Source of the DNA: Adineta ricciae
Taxonomy: Eukaryota > Rotifera > Eurotatoria > Adinetida > Adinetidae
NCBI GenBank assembly: GCA_905250025.1
Contig: CAJNOJ010000344.1
Coordinates: 36,427-100,426, forward strand
DNA length: 64,000 bases
Reading direction: 5' to 3'
Part shown: positions 23,501 to 34,488 of the stretch, piece after piece
How the letters are laid out: every line of letters begins with the position of its first letter
How positions within the stretch are numbered: position 1 is the stretch's first letter
The notes under the pieces: generated by a model
What the model was told of the DNA's origin: nothing
Databases searched by the model: none
Seen by the model: only the letters and a program-made list of their open reading frames with translations
Made by a program: the position numbers and the translations under genes

Positions 23501-26500
23501 GTATCGAGTATGGAGCAATATGCCGATTCGAAATAGTAGCAATCAATTGAATGGTTGGACGTCGACGCAATTTGAAAAAACAGTGCCGATGTGTTCGTAT
23601 CTGTTGGCATTAGTTGTTGCTGATTTTGAATGTATTACACAAAACAATACAGGATTCTATAGAAATATCACGACCAATGTATGTGCACAAACCGAAAAGA
23701 AAGAATCGTTAAGTTATGCACTCGAAATTGCCGCGAAGAGTATTCACGATTTTGAAGAACAATATCAAATCAGCTATCCTATATCCAAATGTGATCATAT
23801 CGCTATACCTGACTTCGATGCCGGTAAATGGACATATAAGAAATTCTCTGTTGAATATTTTTCGATTGTTTTAGGTGCAATGGAGAATTTCGGCTGCATT
23901 CTTTATCGAGAAACACGACTCTTCTATAACAATCGAACATCATCATCATCTAATAAACAAAGTGTTGCTGCCGTCATTGCACATGAAGTAAACTAAATTT
24001 GTATTCCAGTTTCTATTTTTGGAACTCGATTCTGTTTCGTAGCTTGCTCATCAATGGTTCGGTAACCTTGTTTCACCGGCATGGTGGGATGATTTATGGT
24101 TGAATGAAGGCTTTGCCAAATGGATGGAATTTGTAGGAACAAACAAGATTCATCCAGAATGGGATTTATTTCAGCAATTTATTATTCAACGATGGCTTGC
24201 AGTTATGCAAGATGACTCTATATCGTTCTCTCATCCAGTCAATATGAAATTGACACGAAATGAAGAATTAACCGGTATATTCGACACCATCACCTATTCC
24301 AAAGGCTCATCATTACTTCGAATGATGAGTAATTTCATGTCCGATGCCACGTTCAATAAAGGTGTGACAAAATACCTTCGACGTCATCTATATTCGACAG
24401 CAACGCAAACTGATCTTTGGCAAGCATTAGGCGAACAAATGTCCGAAGATAACATCCAATTACCAAATAATACCACACTAGATACGATCATGAATACATG
24501 GACCAATCAATTAGGTTATCCATACGTCGATGTGACACGTGATTACATTACGGAAAGAGTGACCGTCAAACAACACCAATTCCTATTTGATCCCAAAGCA
24601 CAACCACCTCAATCACCGTACAAATATCTTTGGTATATTCCATTACAATTCAAATCTGTATCTGCATCTGTATCGGATCTAACTTGGTTTCATCAAGAAC
24701 GAATGAATGTAACGCTGAATATCAGTGTACAAGCCAATCAATGGATCTTAGCCAATCCAAATTTACTAGGCTTTTTTCGTACGAATTATGATCGACAGAA
24801 TTGGATGTTGATTCGGGAGCAGTTGAAATCGAATCATAAAAGTTTCACTGTAATAGAAAGAGCAGGCTTGATCGACGATGCATTCAATTTAGCACGAGCA
24901 AGTGAGTTACTAAAGTAATTTCTTCCATTATTCATCATTCACCTTTCTAGATATTCTGGAAACATCACTGGTACTTGATCTAATTAGTTATGTTCGGAGT
25001 GAAGATGCCTATATCGTTTGGGAGCGTATTGTTAACGGTCTTTCCTATATCGAGCAGATGATCGCATCGAAAAGTTCCGATATTACGCTATACGACCAAT
25101 ATCAATCGTATGTGATCGATCTAATATCTCCCATATACGCCAAACTCGGGTGGCAATCGCAAACTTCCAATCAAACTGAACAATGGCTCGATGGACTCCA
25201 TCGCGACTTGATTATCTCCATGGCATGTCGACAGAACGTTGACGATTGTATACAGCATGCTCAATCATTATTCGATCAGTGGTTTGACCAACCATCGAAC
25301 AACTCGATCGGAGCAAACTTTCGTTCAGTTGTGTACTGTACAGCTGTTCGCCGTGGTACGCGAGTTCAATTTCAATATCTTCTCAATCAATACCAACAAT
25401 CAAACGATCCGCAAGAAAAGTCACGAATACAATCTGCATTAGCATGTACACGCGATACTGAATTGATTCGATATTTATTGGAAATTCATATCGATTCGCA
25501 ATTGAATATTATCCGACCACAAGATGCTCTGTCAGGCATACGAGCGATTTGTCGAAATCTGATTGCAGAAACGGAATGCTGGTCGTTTGTACGCTCACGA
25601 TGGCAACAGCTATTTGATCAGTTCGGTGGATCGCTAAGTTTTGTTGATCTGATCAAAGACATCACCGCGAGATTCAATACCCGACAACAATTGAGCGAAT
25701 TCGAACAGTTTTTCGAACAAACAGCTGACACAGTAAGTTGATGATATTTTCTGTCTGTATGTTAAGTTCTGTTGCTTTAGAACAATGCACAATTTCAATC
25801 GTCAATCGAACGTATCCGTAGTAATATTCAATGGATTGATAAAGCTAAACCGAATTTAGTTGAATGGTTCAATAATCGAACCAATGCTATTCGTCTTCCT
25901 TTGCATTGGAGACCGTCTCACTACGAACTTCATTTTGATTTACAACTCCAAACAGTGTATCCAAACAATGCTCAACCTAATACCCGCTTTACTGGCTATG
26001 CGACCATTACTGTTAATTGTACTCAACCAACCAATGAATTTCGAATCCATGCAAATAAACTACAAATGACATCCATCAGATTAAAACGTTTGAATACACC
26101 GAATAATCTGATTGTCGACTACACATGGCTATCCGCTTCGGAAATCCTATTCTGTCGGTTACGGGAACGATGCTTGACCAATGAAATATATCAATTCGAA
26201 GCCGAATATACAACGGAGTTGAGTCAAGATATGTCGGGTTTCTATTTGAGTCAATATAAAACAACGAATGGAGCTATCACACACAATATTGCAGCGACGC
26301 ACATGCAGGTAAAAAGAACTTGAATTTTCCTCTGTATTCTCTTTTCTTTGATTTGATTGATTCATGTAGCCAACACTAGCACGAACAGTATTTCCATGTT
26401 TTGATGAACCAGGATTCAAAGCAAAATTTCGCATTTCCATTACACATGATTCAAGTTTTACAGTTGTTCGATCGAATGGTGCAATGCTCAACGGAGGACA

Positions 26501-26661
26501 ACCTGTTCAGCAACCTAATGGCCGTTTATTATCTGAATTCGAAGATACACCGCCAATGTCGACTTATCTCGTCGCATTTGTTGTGACTGATTTCGAATGT
26601 GTCTCAGGTACAACTCCCAATAATATTACAGTTAATATTTGTGGACGACCTGATGCAATTC
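20575..26661 (+). CDS. Triple-unit M1 aminopeptidase, second copy of the middle part
   Basis: Begins inside unit 1 (EPARKASF) and ends inside unit 3 (GRPDAI). Exons by comparison: 20575-20971, 21021-21168, 21222-21768, 21822-22821, 22885-23823, 23875-23987, 24043-24901, 24951-25732, 25781-26308, 26370-26661. All splice sites and zinc motifs of units 1 and 2 are kept, and no frameshift is visible, so this is an intact diverged (probably allelic) copy truncated at both ends by Ns. In unit 2, AWWDDLWLNEGF replaces AWWNDLWLNEGF. Confidence 0.75.
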
Positions 26662-26734
26662 NNNNNNNNNNNNNNNNNNNNNNNNNNNNNNNNNNNNNNN
26701 NNNNNNNNNNNNNNNNNNNNNNNNNNNNNNNNNN
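26662..26734. other. Assembly gap of 73 N
   Basis: The 148 bases after the gap (26735-26882) repeat the 148 bases before it (26514-26661) with no difference that I can see, so the gap is probably not missing sequence but two overlapping contig ends placed side by side. Confidence 0.85.
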
Positions 26735-29345
26735 CCTAATGGCCGTTTATTATCTGAATTCGAAGATACACCGCCAATGTCGACTTATCTCGTCGCATTT
26801 GTTGTGACTGATTTCGAATGTGTCTCAGGTACAACTCCCAATAATATTACAGTTAATATTTGTGGACGACCTGATGCAATTCTCAACGGTGATGGTAATT
26901 ATGCTCTTGAAGTTAGTGTTAAAGTTATACCATATTATGAACTATCCTACAATGTTTCATATCCGTTGAGTAAATGCGATCAATTTGCATTACCTGATTT
27001 CGCTATCGGTATGTACTTCCTGACTGATTATCAATTAGTCATTTGAGGGTTTTTTTCTAGGTGGAATGGAAAACTGGGGTCTAATCACCTATCGTGAAAC
27101 AGCACTGCTTTATAATAATAAAACTGGCACTCTAGCGAATAAACAACGTGTCGGCGAAGTTGTCGCACATGAATTAGCCCATCAATGGTTTGGAGATATT
27201 GTCACACCACAATGGTGGAATGATATTTGGTAAGTAAATCATGATATCGATTCAATCTGACATCACTTTCTCTCTCTCTCTCTCTCTCTCTCTCAAGGTT
27301 AAATGAAGGCTTTGCTTCGTGGGTTGAAGTATTAGGTTTGAATCATTCGAATCCTGAATTTCGATCTTTCGATACATTTGTTAGCGGTAATTTTCTGAGT
27401 GCAGGCAGAATGCACAGCTATTTTCTATTGCTTTGTTTTTTGTTCTTCTTTAATCAGATGTGCTTCATCCAGTCCTGATTATGGATAGTCTATATTCAAC
27501 TCATCCGATCAGCGTAGAAGTTACTCATCCCGATGAAATCAATTCCATCTTCGATGCTATTTCATGTAAAATATTTGTAATGATCTTCTTTTTCAATTTC
27601 TCATGCTAAATTTTTTAGATAACAAAGGTGCATCGATTCTTCGAATGCTTTACACTGTTCTCGGTCAATCAACTTTCTTCAAGGGTGTAAGTGATTACTT
27701 GAATCATTTTCGTTATGGTAACGCCGTTCAAGACGAGCTATGGACCTTCCTTAATGCTGCCATCAATCCATCTCTACTTGATAATCACTCTGTAAAAACA
27801 ATTATGGACACGTGGACTCTTCAAGAAGGATATCCTCTCCTCACGGTTATACGCAACAGCACCGATAATTCGATCGTGCTTACTCAAAAACGGTACTTTC
27901 TTGATCCGTACGAACTAAATCAAACATCTCTCAATGTCAATTCATTTCAATGGTATATTCCATTTAACTACATGACATCATCAAACTCGTCATCAATTCA
28001 ATGGGTCGCTCCAAATCAAACTCGAATATTACCGAATATTGTATCGAATAATANTCCTCTCCTCACGGTTATACGCAACAGCACCGATAATTCGATCGTG
28101 CTTACTCAAAAACGGTACTTTCTTGATCCGTACGAACTAAATCAAACATCTCTCAATGTCAATTCATTTCAATGGTATATTCCATTTAACTACATGACAT
28201 CATCAAACTCGTCATCAATTCAATGGGTCGCTCCAAATCAAACTCGAATATTACCGAATATTGTATCGAATAATAATTGGATTGTATTTAATAGTGATGA
28301 GTTCGGATTCTATCGTGTTAATTACGATCAAGCCAATTGGGAATTGATTATTAAACAATTAGCAACTGATCGTACATCGTTTTCTATCGTAACACGTGCA
28401 CAAATGATCGACGACACATTCAATTTAGCTCGGTCATCTGACTTGAACGTTACTTTTGCGTTAAAGCTTGCGACTTATTTAATTAACGAAACTGATTACG
28501 TGCCTTTTCGAACGTTCTCAATCAATATTTATTATCCATTAGTAATGTTTAGTCAAAATCCGGATGGCGTCGACTATCAGAACATGCAAAAATTCATTCA
28601 GAAACTTGAAGAAAAACAATATAATTCATCGATATTCTCTATGCAACAAGAATTACAATCACTGGATTATTTTACACGACAATTACGTGCTATGGTCATC
28701 TCGGATCTTTGTGCTAACGGATATGATCGATGTATTAAGGATTTGGTTGAGAAATACGACCAATGGCGTTCAAATTCCACCGCTAATCCGATTACTCCTG
28801 ATATTCGAACTGTGACATATTGTCAAGGTATTAAAAATGGTACTATTCAGGATTATGAAAACATGAAAACATTGTATAAAGAAAGTAATGACCAAGTGGA
28901 AAAGAATCGTTATGGTTATGCACTAACATGTACACGAAATAAAACTCTTTTGGAAGAATTACTCAATACAACGTTAGGGAACGATTATATTCGTCTTCAA
29001 GACGCATCGAGATTCATCAATAATATTCGTCTTCAACCAGGTGGACAAAAACTTGCTTGGAAGTTTATTAGTCAACAATGGAAAGAACTGGTTCACGTCT
29101 TTGGTAGTATCAGTTTTACTCTGTCAGATATTGTCAGCAATGTTCTGGAATATATGAATACAGAGAACGATTTGCAAGCTGTGCAGATGTTCATGGAGGA
29201 AACAGATGATTTATCGCTTGCCGAACGAGCTTTTCTTTCGTCCGTTGAAAAGATAAAAGCCAATATTCGATGGATGAACACGATTGGACCAGATACTGGC
29301 ACATGGCTAAAGAACTATCTATCCAAAATCAATATGAACAGTTAA
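26735..29345 (+). CDS. Triple-unit M1 aminopeptidase: unit 3 and C-terminus
   Basis: Continues the aminopeptidase. Exons 26735-27008, 27061-27229, 27298-27386, 27458-27565, and 27619-29345. The last is interrupted by the N at 28054, where 27833-28053 is repeated identically as 28055-28275; removing one copy restores the frame. Unit 3 has [20 protein letters not shown] and [10 protein letters not shown], so all three units keep HExxH plus the downstream Glu. The C-terminal ERAP1_C-like helical region runs to the stop at 29343-29345, followed by AATAAA at 29375-29380. The intron 27230-27297 carries a TC microsatellite. Confidence 0.8.
27268..27294. repeat. (TC)n microsatellite in an intron
   Basis: About 13 TC units immediately upstream of the splice acceptor caag at 27294-27297; it doubles as the polypyrimidine tract of this intron. 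Confidence 0.8.
28054..28054. other. Assembly junction (single N), 221-bp exact re-read
   Basis: 27833-28053 and 28055-28275 are identical by eye. This is the mark of an uncollapsed contig overlap inside one exon, not of a biological duplication. Confidence 0.85.
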
Positions 29346-29889
29346 TTGTACTGAGAATTCATTTGAAAGAATGCAATAAAAATAAATCAAGTATTTTGCA
29401 AATTGCACTATGTATTGAATAAGATCGGTTTGCTTGATTATCTGTATGATAATATCCTCTGACGTGATGAGCCTCTTCAACATCAGCCAACGTGCGTCTG
29501 CTATTTTTGTGAACCAGATATATGACGTAGATGAGCTGGATGTAATTTTGAATTAAAGGCGTCACGCACAAGTATATGATTTATTTCAGTTGAATTTTGA
29601 GAGGAGGAGTGAGGCTTTCGTGAGAATGCTCTTGTTCTTCATCATCTTCATCCTTAAAAAGTGTCAAATTATCTGTTCTATACAATGAATCAACAGAAAA
29701 CGAGTACCTACAGAATTGCGTTCCTTCCGTCGACCTCTGTTAAAATACATTTTCATCTAGAAGAACAACCTGGTTTTGAAAGGTAGCTGACGACAAGAAA
29801 TTGATAAATTTTATGTTTCTGACAAATTGAAACAAACTTTTCTCTAACATAAATATAATTTACTTGTATTCAATGAGAACTCATTCGAA
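29346..29889. other. Intergenic, with a candidate small minus-strand gene
   Basis: Holds the aminopeptidase poly(A) signal at 29375. On the minus strand, exons 29708-29756 and 29581-29672 (GT-AG intron of 35 bp) would encode 46 residues starting MKMYFNRGRRKERNS and ending PPLKIQLK. The structure is kept in the second copy (45075-45123 and 44946-45037), but substitutions between copies are mostly amino-acid changing, so it may not be coding. Confidence 0.3.
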
Positions 29890-30828
29890 ATGGATTATGT
29901 TCAACAATTAACATCGATACAAACTTATGTGTATGCGTACGGTGGTACATTTCTAGCAGTTGCGGGAAGTCTTGGTTGTGTCCTTAACTTGCTGATTTTC
30001 TCAAAGAAAAATCTTCGCAAAAGCCCATGCTCGTTCTATTTTCTCGCATATAATCTTGCTAATTTCCTTGAAATTTCAACATGTTTTTCCCAAGGAATAT
30101 CAGTATTTGGTTTTAACGGCAATCTTCCTACATACAGTACCACTTATTGTCGTCTGATGTATTATGTTGGCTATGTTCTGGACGTGCTTAGTCCGTTTTA
30201 TCTCATTCTGGCTTCGATTGATCGATCGATCGCCACTTCACGAAATGCACGTATCCGTCGGCTAAGCAACCATCGTCTCGCATATGCGTGCATTCTCATT
30301 GGAACAATATTCTGGATGTTATTTCATATTCATGCAGTGTTCTTCTTCAAATCAATTCAAATTATGCCAAACTACAATGTTTGTTACACGGATTCAAATG
30401 TTTATTTAGCATTTGCTAATTATTATGCATTATCGAAGACCTTTTGCGTACCAATATTGATGTTGATCTGTGAAATTCATACGATTCGAAGCTTTCGACT
30501 TGCACATCGTGCCGCTATTGCTCCAGTGTCAACAGTTGCTAGCACCGTCGGAGGTGCCAAACGTCAAAAAGATGGACAACTAATGAAAATTCTACTTATC
30601 AATGTCACTGTTTATATTCTGTTCAACTTGACGCCTGTGATTGTTTGCATTTATAAGCAACTCACACAGTCTGAAAACGAAAGTTTCGATGAAATGCAAC
30701 TAGATTCGTTTCTAACAAATGTATCGACCTTAGTTTATTATATTCCACCATCAATTAGCTGTTACATAAATCTGGTTGTGTCGAAAACGTTTCGAGCAGA
30801 AATTAAGAAGTTATTTCTGTATAAATAG
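29890..30828 (+). CDS. Rhodopsin-like GPCR, copy 1
   Basis: Encodes 312 residues, intronless, with seven hydrophobic helices. The TM3 end reads ASIDRSIAT (DRS in place of DRY), TM2 has the AYNLANFLE polar site, and TM7 ends SCYINLVVSKTFR in the NPxxY position, with a basic C-terminal tail. Cys residues at the TM3 start (YCRLMYY) and in loop 2 (NVCYTD) can form the usual disulphide. This is the short peptide-receptor-like class A type expanded in rotifers. The ligand is unknown. Confidence 0.8.
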   Translation: MDYVQQLTSIQTYVYAYGGTFLAVAGSLGCVLNLLIFSKKNLRKSPCSFYFLAYNLANFLEISTCFSQGISVFGFNGNLPTYSTTYCRLMYYVGYVLDVLSPFYLILASIDRSIATSRNARIRRLSNHRLAYACILIGTIFWMLFHIHAVFFFKSIQIMPNYNVCYTDSNVYLAFANYYALSKTFCVPILMLICEIHTIRSFRLAHRAAIAPVSTVASTVGGAKRQKDGQLMKILLINVTVYILFNLTPVIVCIYKQLTQSENESFDEMQLDSFLTNVSTLVYYIPPSISCYINLVVSKTFRAEIKKLFLYK

Positions 30829-31207
30829 ACTTTGGTCGTATTCCTGACATTCAATATAGTCTGTCTCGTGCCTTTTCTGTCATTGACTGTGAGATAGTGA
30901 TATCTATTCGTCTGCTTATCATATAACAGTGGAGAAGAGTTGTTGTGCTGAATCCTTTTTCTAGAAGCGCTAATATCTCTCTACATGAGCTTACACGAAA
31001 ATATATCGTCGTAATCATATTGTTTGCGAGCTTGATACTTATCTTCATCTTTCGAGAATGAATATCTATGTTGGAAAAAATCTTTATCTTGATAGTTGCA
31101 TCAATAAAAGCAGTCCGCTGTTACACTTTTTATTCTCTTCATAGAAAATCTCTTGAGACGATTCGCATTTATTGTATCTGCATCGTAAAAAAAAAAGCTC
31201 TTAATTG
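30829..31207. other. Intergenic, no gene seen
   Basis: AT-rich spacer of about 380 bp upstream of the ART-TPR gene. It is conserved in the second copy at 46196-46580. It includes an AATAAA near 31105 and no coding signal that I can support. Confidence 0.4.
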
Positions 31208-33877
31208 ATGACAACTGTGAAAATGGGCACCATGCACAAAAATGAACAGCAATCAGCAAGTGTTAATGAAGGGACTGAATATGATCACAATCACATTTGG
31301 CAAATGCAAGACATTGCTATTGTGTGGTTGGACAGTTCTACTAACAACAGCCACGACTCTTATGACACAACTACACAACTTGAATACGTTCTTCCTGAGA
31401 TCAATACGTTCACTGATAATGATCAATGCATAGAATTCATTGTTGACAATTTCGATACCAAAGTGTATCTGATTATTTCGGAATCAGTTGAACAATTTAT
31501 CATACCATGTATTCATGATATTCCAAACATCGATTCAGTCGTCATCTTTTCCGATAGTAAAGATCAATATGAGCAACGAATAAAACAATGGATCAAAGTA
31601 AAAGGTGTTTGCAGCGACATCACGCGCATCTGCCGACAGATCACTCGACTATATGAGTTCGACGACATTCCGATCAGTTTCATTCCGTCAGGCAGAAAAC
31701 CAGATCAACTAGATCCAACATTCATGTATACACAAATCATGAAAGAAATCCTACTGACCATCGAATTTGAACATAAGCATACGCAAGAATTTGTGGATTA
31801 TTGCTGCCATACATCTATTGGCGACAAGATCGATCACAAAAAAGTAAAGCAGTTAGAAGATGAATATCACAAGGATGGGGCCATACGATGGTATACAATC
31901 GAGCCATTTCTGTACCGTACGCTGAATCGCGCTTTACAATTGATGAATGGTGAAGTGATCACATTGATGGGATTTTTCATCAAAGATCTTCATCGAGGTA
32001 TTGAACAACTGCATCAAACACAGTATGGGAACGCCTGTGCTGACCGAAGCTTTACGGTTTACCGCGGTCAAGTTTTAACAAAGAAAGATTTCGATGAAAT
32101 GGTCAAGTTAAAGGGTGGTTTGATATCGTTCAATAATTTTTTGTCCACAAGTAGAAACCGCGACGTTGCTCTCATGTTTACCTCAACTGGTGGAAAGAGC
32201 AATGATATGGTAGGCGTTCTGTTTGTGATGAAAGTTTATCCTAATGACTCGAGCACATCGTTTGCTTCGATCAAACACCTGAGTCAGTTTGAAGACGAAG
32301 ACGAAGTACTTTTTTCGATGCATTGCATCTGCCGTATAGATGGAATTACACCACTGAAGGAGGATGACACAGCGTTTGAAGCAGAAATGTCGCTGGCTAA
32401 TAAATATGACGAAGAACTAATTTTGCTTACTAAGCAAATTCGTGAAGAGACCGAGCCAGATGCCGCAGGATGGGAGAGATTGAGTTCGGTATTGACTCAG
32501 ATCGGGCAATGTGATACTGCTGAACGAATCTGTAGAGTACTACTCGATAAAACGTTGAGCCAAATGAATGAAGCATGCCTTCAAGGTCTACTTGGTTCGA
32601 TAAAATGCCGTCAAGGACAATATGAAGAGGCAATAAACCTTTACGAACAGTCTCGGAAGAACTTGCTGAAATTTTTTCCTGCCTGCCATCGTATTGTGGC
32701 TACATCTTACAATGACATCGGTTTGGCGTATTACGGTTTAGGTGATTATCCAAAAGCACTTTCATCATATGAACAAGCCCTCAGAATTACACTTGAGTTA
32801 TGTCATTTCGATCATCCCGATCTAGCTAAATCCTACACCAACATTGGTAATGTGCATTACACTATGGGTGACCATCCAAACGCACTTTCTTTATATAAGC
32901 GGGCTCTCAAACTTCAACAGCAGTCACTGCCTTCAAATCATCCTAATATAGCTTCATCTTGTATTAACATCGGTTGTGTGTATTCTGACATGGGTAGCTA
33001 TCCAAAAGCTCTTTCATCGTATGAACGCGCCATCCAAATTCAGTTGCAATCGCTTCCTTCGAATCATCCTCAGGTGGCCTCATCTTACAACAACATCGGT
33101 AATTTGAATCTGAGAATGGGCAATTATCCCGCGGCGCTTTTAGCCCATAAGCAAGCTCTTGCAACCTTCCTACAGTCACTTCCTTCATATCATCCTGATC
33201 TTGCTTCATGCTATAACAGCATTGGTATCGTGTATTCCAGAATGAATGACTATTCAGAAGCACTTTTAGCTCATCAACAAGCCTTGAAAATTCAACAACA
33301 ATCACTTTCTCCAATTCATCTGGATGTTAGTATATCGTACAGTAACATCAGTAGTGCGCATTTTAGGGCGGGTGCTCATTCAGAAGCACTGTTAGCTCAT
33401 GAGCAAGCTCTTCAACTTCAGCTGCAATCACTGCCTTCGAATCATCCTGACATTGCTTCATCTTACATCAACATCGGTTTAGCATATTACAATCTAAATG
33501 ATAACACAAAGGCACTTCCTTTATTTGAACAAGCCCTCGAAATTCAAAAGCAGTCGCTTGCTCCAGATCATCCATGTGTGGCTGCAACCTATACGAACAT
33601 TGGTCTAGTGTATTTTGACAAATACGATCGTCTTATGGCACTTTCATCATATAATCAAGCCCTTAAAATTCAGCTAAAATCACTTCCTTCAAATCATCCT
33701 GACATTGCTTACACATACAACAAGATCGGCGATGTGTATTTCAGGGCAAATGATTATTCGACTGCCTATCGTTTTTATGAAAATGCTCTTCAAATTGGAG
33801 AAAAAGTCCTACCACCAAGTCATTCTCATTTACAACTGTACCAAGGAAATGTTCAAGAAACGAAGAAACGATTGTGA
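31208..33877 (+). CDS. ADP-ribosyltransferase with ten KLC-type TPRs, copy 1
   Basis: Encodes 889 residues from the ATG at 31208 (the frame extends one TTG codon upstream). Residues about 35-150 form an alpha/beta domain (IAIVWLDSS, KVYLIISES, SVVIFSDSKDQYEQ) of a kind I know only from rotifer-like proteins. Residues about 165-380 are an ART domain: VYRGQ with Arg about 286, FLSTS about 313-315, and EDEDEVLF carrying the ExE pair about 364-366, so the R-S-E triad is complete. Residues about 410-880 hold about ten 42-residue TPRs of kinesin-light-chain type (SLPSNHPDIASSYINIG pattern). Predicted role: cytosolic arginine ADP-ribosylation, with the TPR array for partner binding. Intronless; AATAAA at 33944. 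Confidence 0.85.
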   Translation: MTTVKMGTMHKNEQQSASVNEGTEYDHNHIWQMQDIAIVWLDSSTNNSHDSYDTTTQLEYVLPEINTFTDNDQCIEFIVDNFDTKVYLIISESVEQFIIPCIHDIPNIDSVVIFSDSKDQYEQRIKQWIKVKGVCSDITRICRQITRLYEFDDIPISFIPSGRKPDQLDPTFMYTQIMKEILLTIEFEHKHTQEFVDYCCHTSIGDKIDHKKVKQLEDEYHKDGAIRWYTIEPFLYRTLNRALQLMNGEVITLMGFFIKDLHRGIEQLHQTQYGNACADRSFTVYRGQVLTKKDFDEMVKLKGGLISFNNFLSTSRNRDVALMFTSTGGKSNDMVGVLFVMKVYPNDSSTSFASIKHLSQFEDEDEVLFSMHCICRIDGITPLKEDDTAFEAEMSLANKYDEELILLTKQIREETEPDAAGWERLSSVLTQIGQCDTAERICRVLLDKTLSQMNEACLQGLLGSIKCRQGQYEEAINLYEQSRKNLLKFFPACHRIVATSYNDIGLAYYGLGDYPKALSSYEQALRITLELCHFDHPDLAKSYTNIGNVHYTMGDHPNALSLYKRALKLQQQSLPSNHPNIASSCINIGCVYSDMGSYPKALSSYERAIQIQLQSLPSNHPQVASSYNNIGNLNLRMGNYPAALLAHKQALATFLQSLPSYHPDLASCYNSIGIVYSRMNDYSEALLAHQQALKIQQQSLSPIHLDVSISYSNISSAHFRAGAHSEALLAHEQALQLQLQSLPSNHPDIASSYINIGLAYYNLNDNTKALPLFEQALEIQKQSLAPDHPCVAATYTNIGLVYFDKYDRLMALSSYNQALKIQLKSLPSNHPDIAYTYNKIGDVYFRANDYSTAYRFYENALQIGEKVLPPSHSHLQLYQGNVQETKKRL

Positions 33878-34446
33878 TATGCGATATTTGTTAGATGGTA
33901 ATAGAGCGTTCTGAATGTGTTTTCAAATTGTACAATGAATATTAATAAAATTTTTCGTTAGCATGAATGCTTTTTGCGGACATATTACCATTATTGGGGT
34001 GTGCGTCATACAAACAAGTTCTGGCTGTCCTAAACGTGTTCATACTCACGTCATGGATCGATGAATGTTTAAAAACTATAACGACAGCATTTGTATTTAC
34101 TCTGCTAAACTGTATATCCATTGTTATGTTTCATACGTTCGAAATAATTTGTTCTAATTCTTTTCACTATGAGCGTTACACGTAGGAGTATGAAGGCAAA
34201 ATGTGCTGAATCTTTTTTTAAATCGAACTGCATACACAATTTTTTTTTGTTATTGACACAATGTAGAATCCATTTCTTTCTCGTTGCTATCAGTACTCCC
34301 ACTCGTTACACTTCGCCTCTCTCGTCAGTCAACTTAGGTAAACAGAGAGAAAATTGTTTCTGTTTGCAAAAGAACTAAAATATTACTCCGTGTAGGCGAT
34401 TGAGTGAATTCTTTTTTTTTCTTTCTTTCTGTACTTTCTCTCAACC
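33878..34446. other. Intergenic region upstream of the arrestin gene
   Basis: About 570 bp, AT-rich with poly-T runs. Short ORFs here do not survive in the second copy (49164-49732), so I call no gene. A CT-rich stretch (tttctttctttctgtac) precedes the TATA box. Confidence 0.4.
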
Positions 34447-34454
34447 TATATAAA
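34447..34454 (+). promoter_or_regulatory. TATA box of the arrestin-domain gene, copy 1
   Basis: TATATAAA, 35 bp before the ATG at 34489, kept with its surroundings in the second copy at 49733. At a usual TATA-to-start distance the 5' leader would be about 10 nt long, unless a leader is added by trans-splicing. Confidence 0.5.
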
Positions 34455-34488
34455 AGCTTTGCTTTCGATGTGAGTCTTAGTTTTGAAT

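Noticed and set aside
20575..26661. A biological tandem duplication giving a five- or six-unit aminopeptidase
   Set aside because: The re-read begins and ends exactly at Ns, breaks the fold in mid-domain on both sides, and the next contig overlaps it by 148 identical bases; an assembly cause is simpler.
29359..29571. 70-codon minus-strand ORF after the aminopeptidase, also at 44724-44936
   Set aside because: Same-length ORF in the second copy but no domain, no start context, and it overlaps the aminopeptidase 3' UTR; divergence shows no coding bias that I can see.
32964..33314. 116-codon minus-strand ORFs opposite the TPR array (also 48250-48600 and 48754-49104)
   Set aside because: Repeated antisense frames produced by the TPR repeat period, not genes.
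33967..34378. Several short ORFs upstream of the arrestin gene on both strands
   Set aside because: Not kept in frame in the second copy; low-complexity T-rich DNA.
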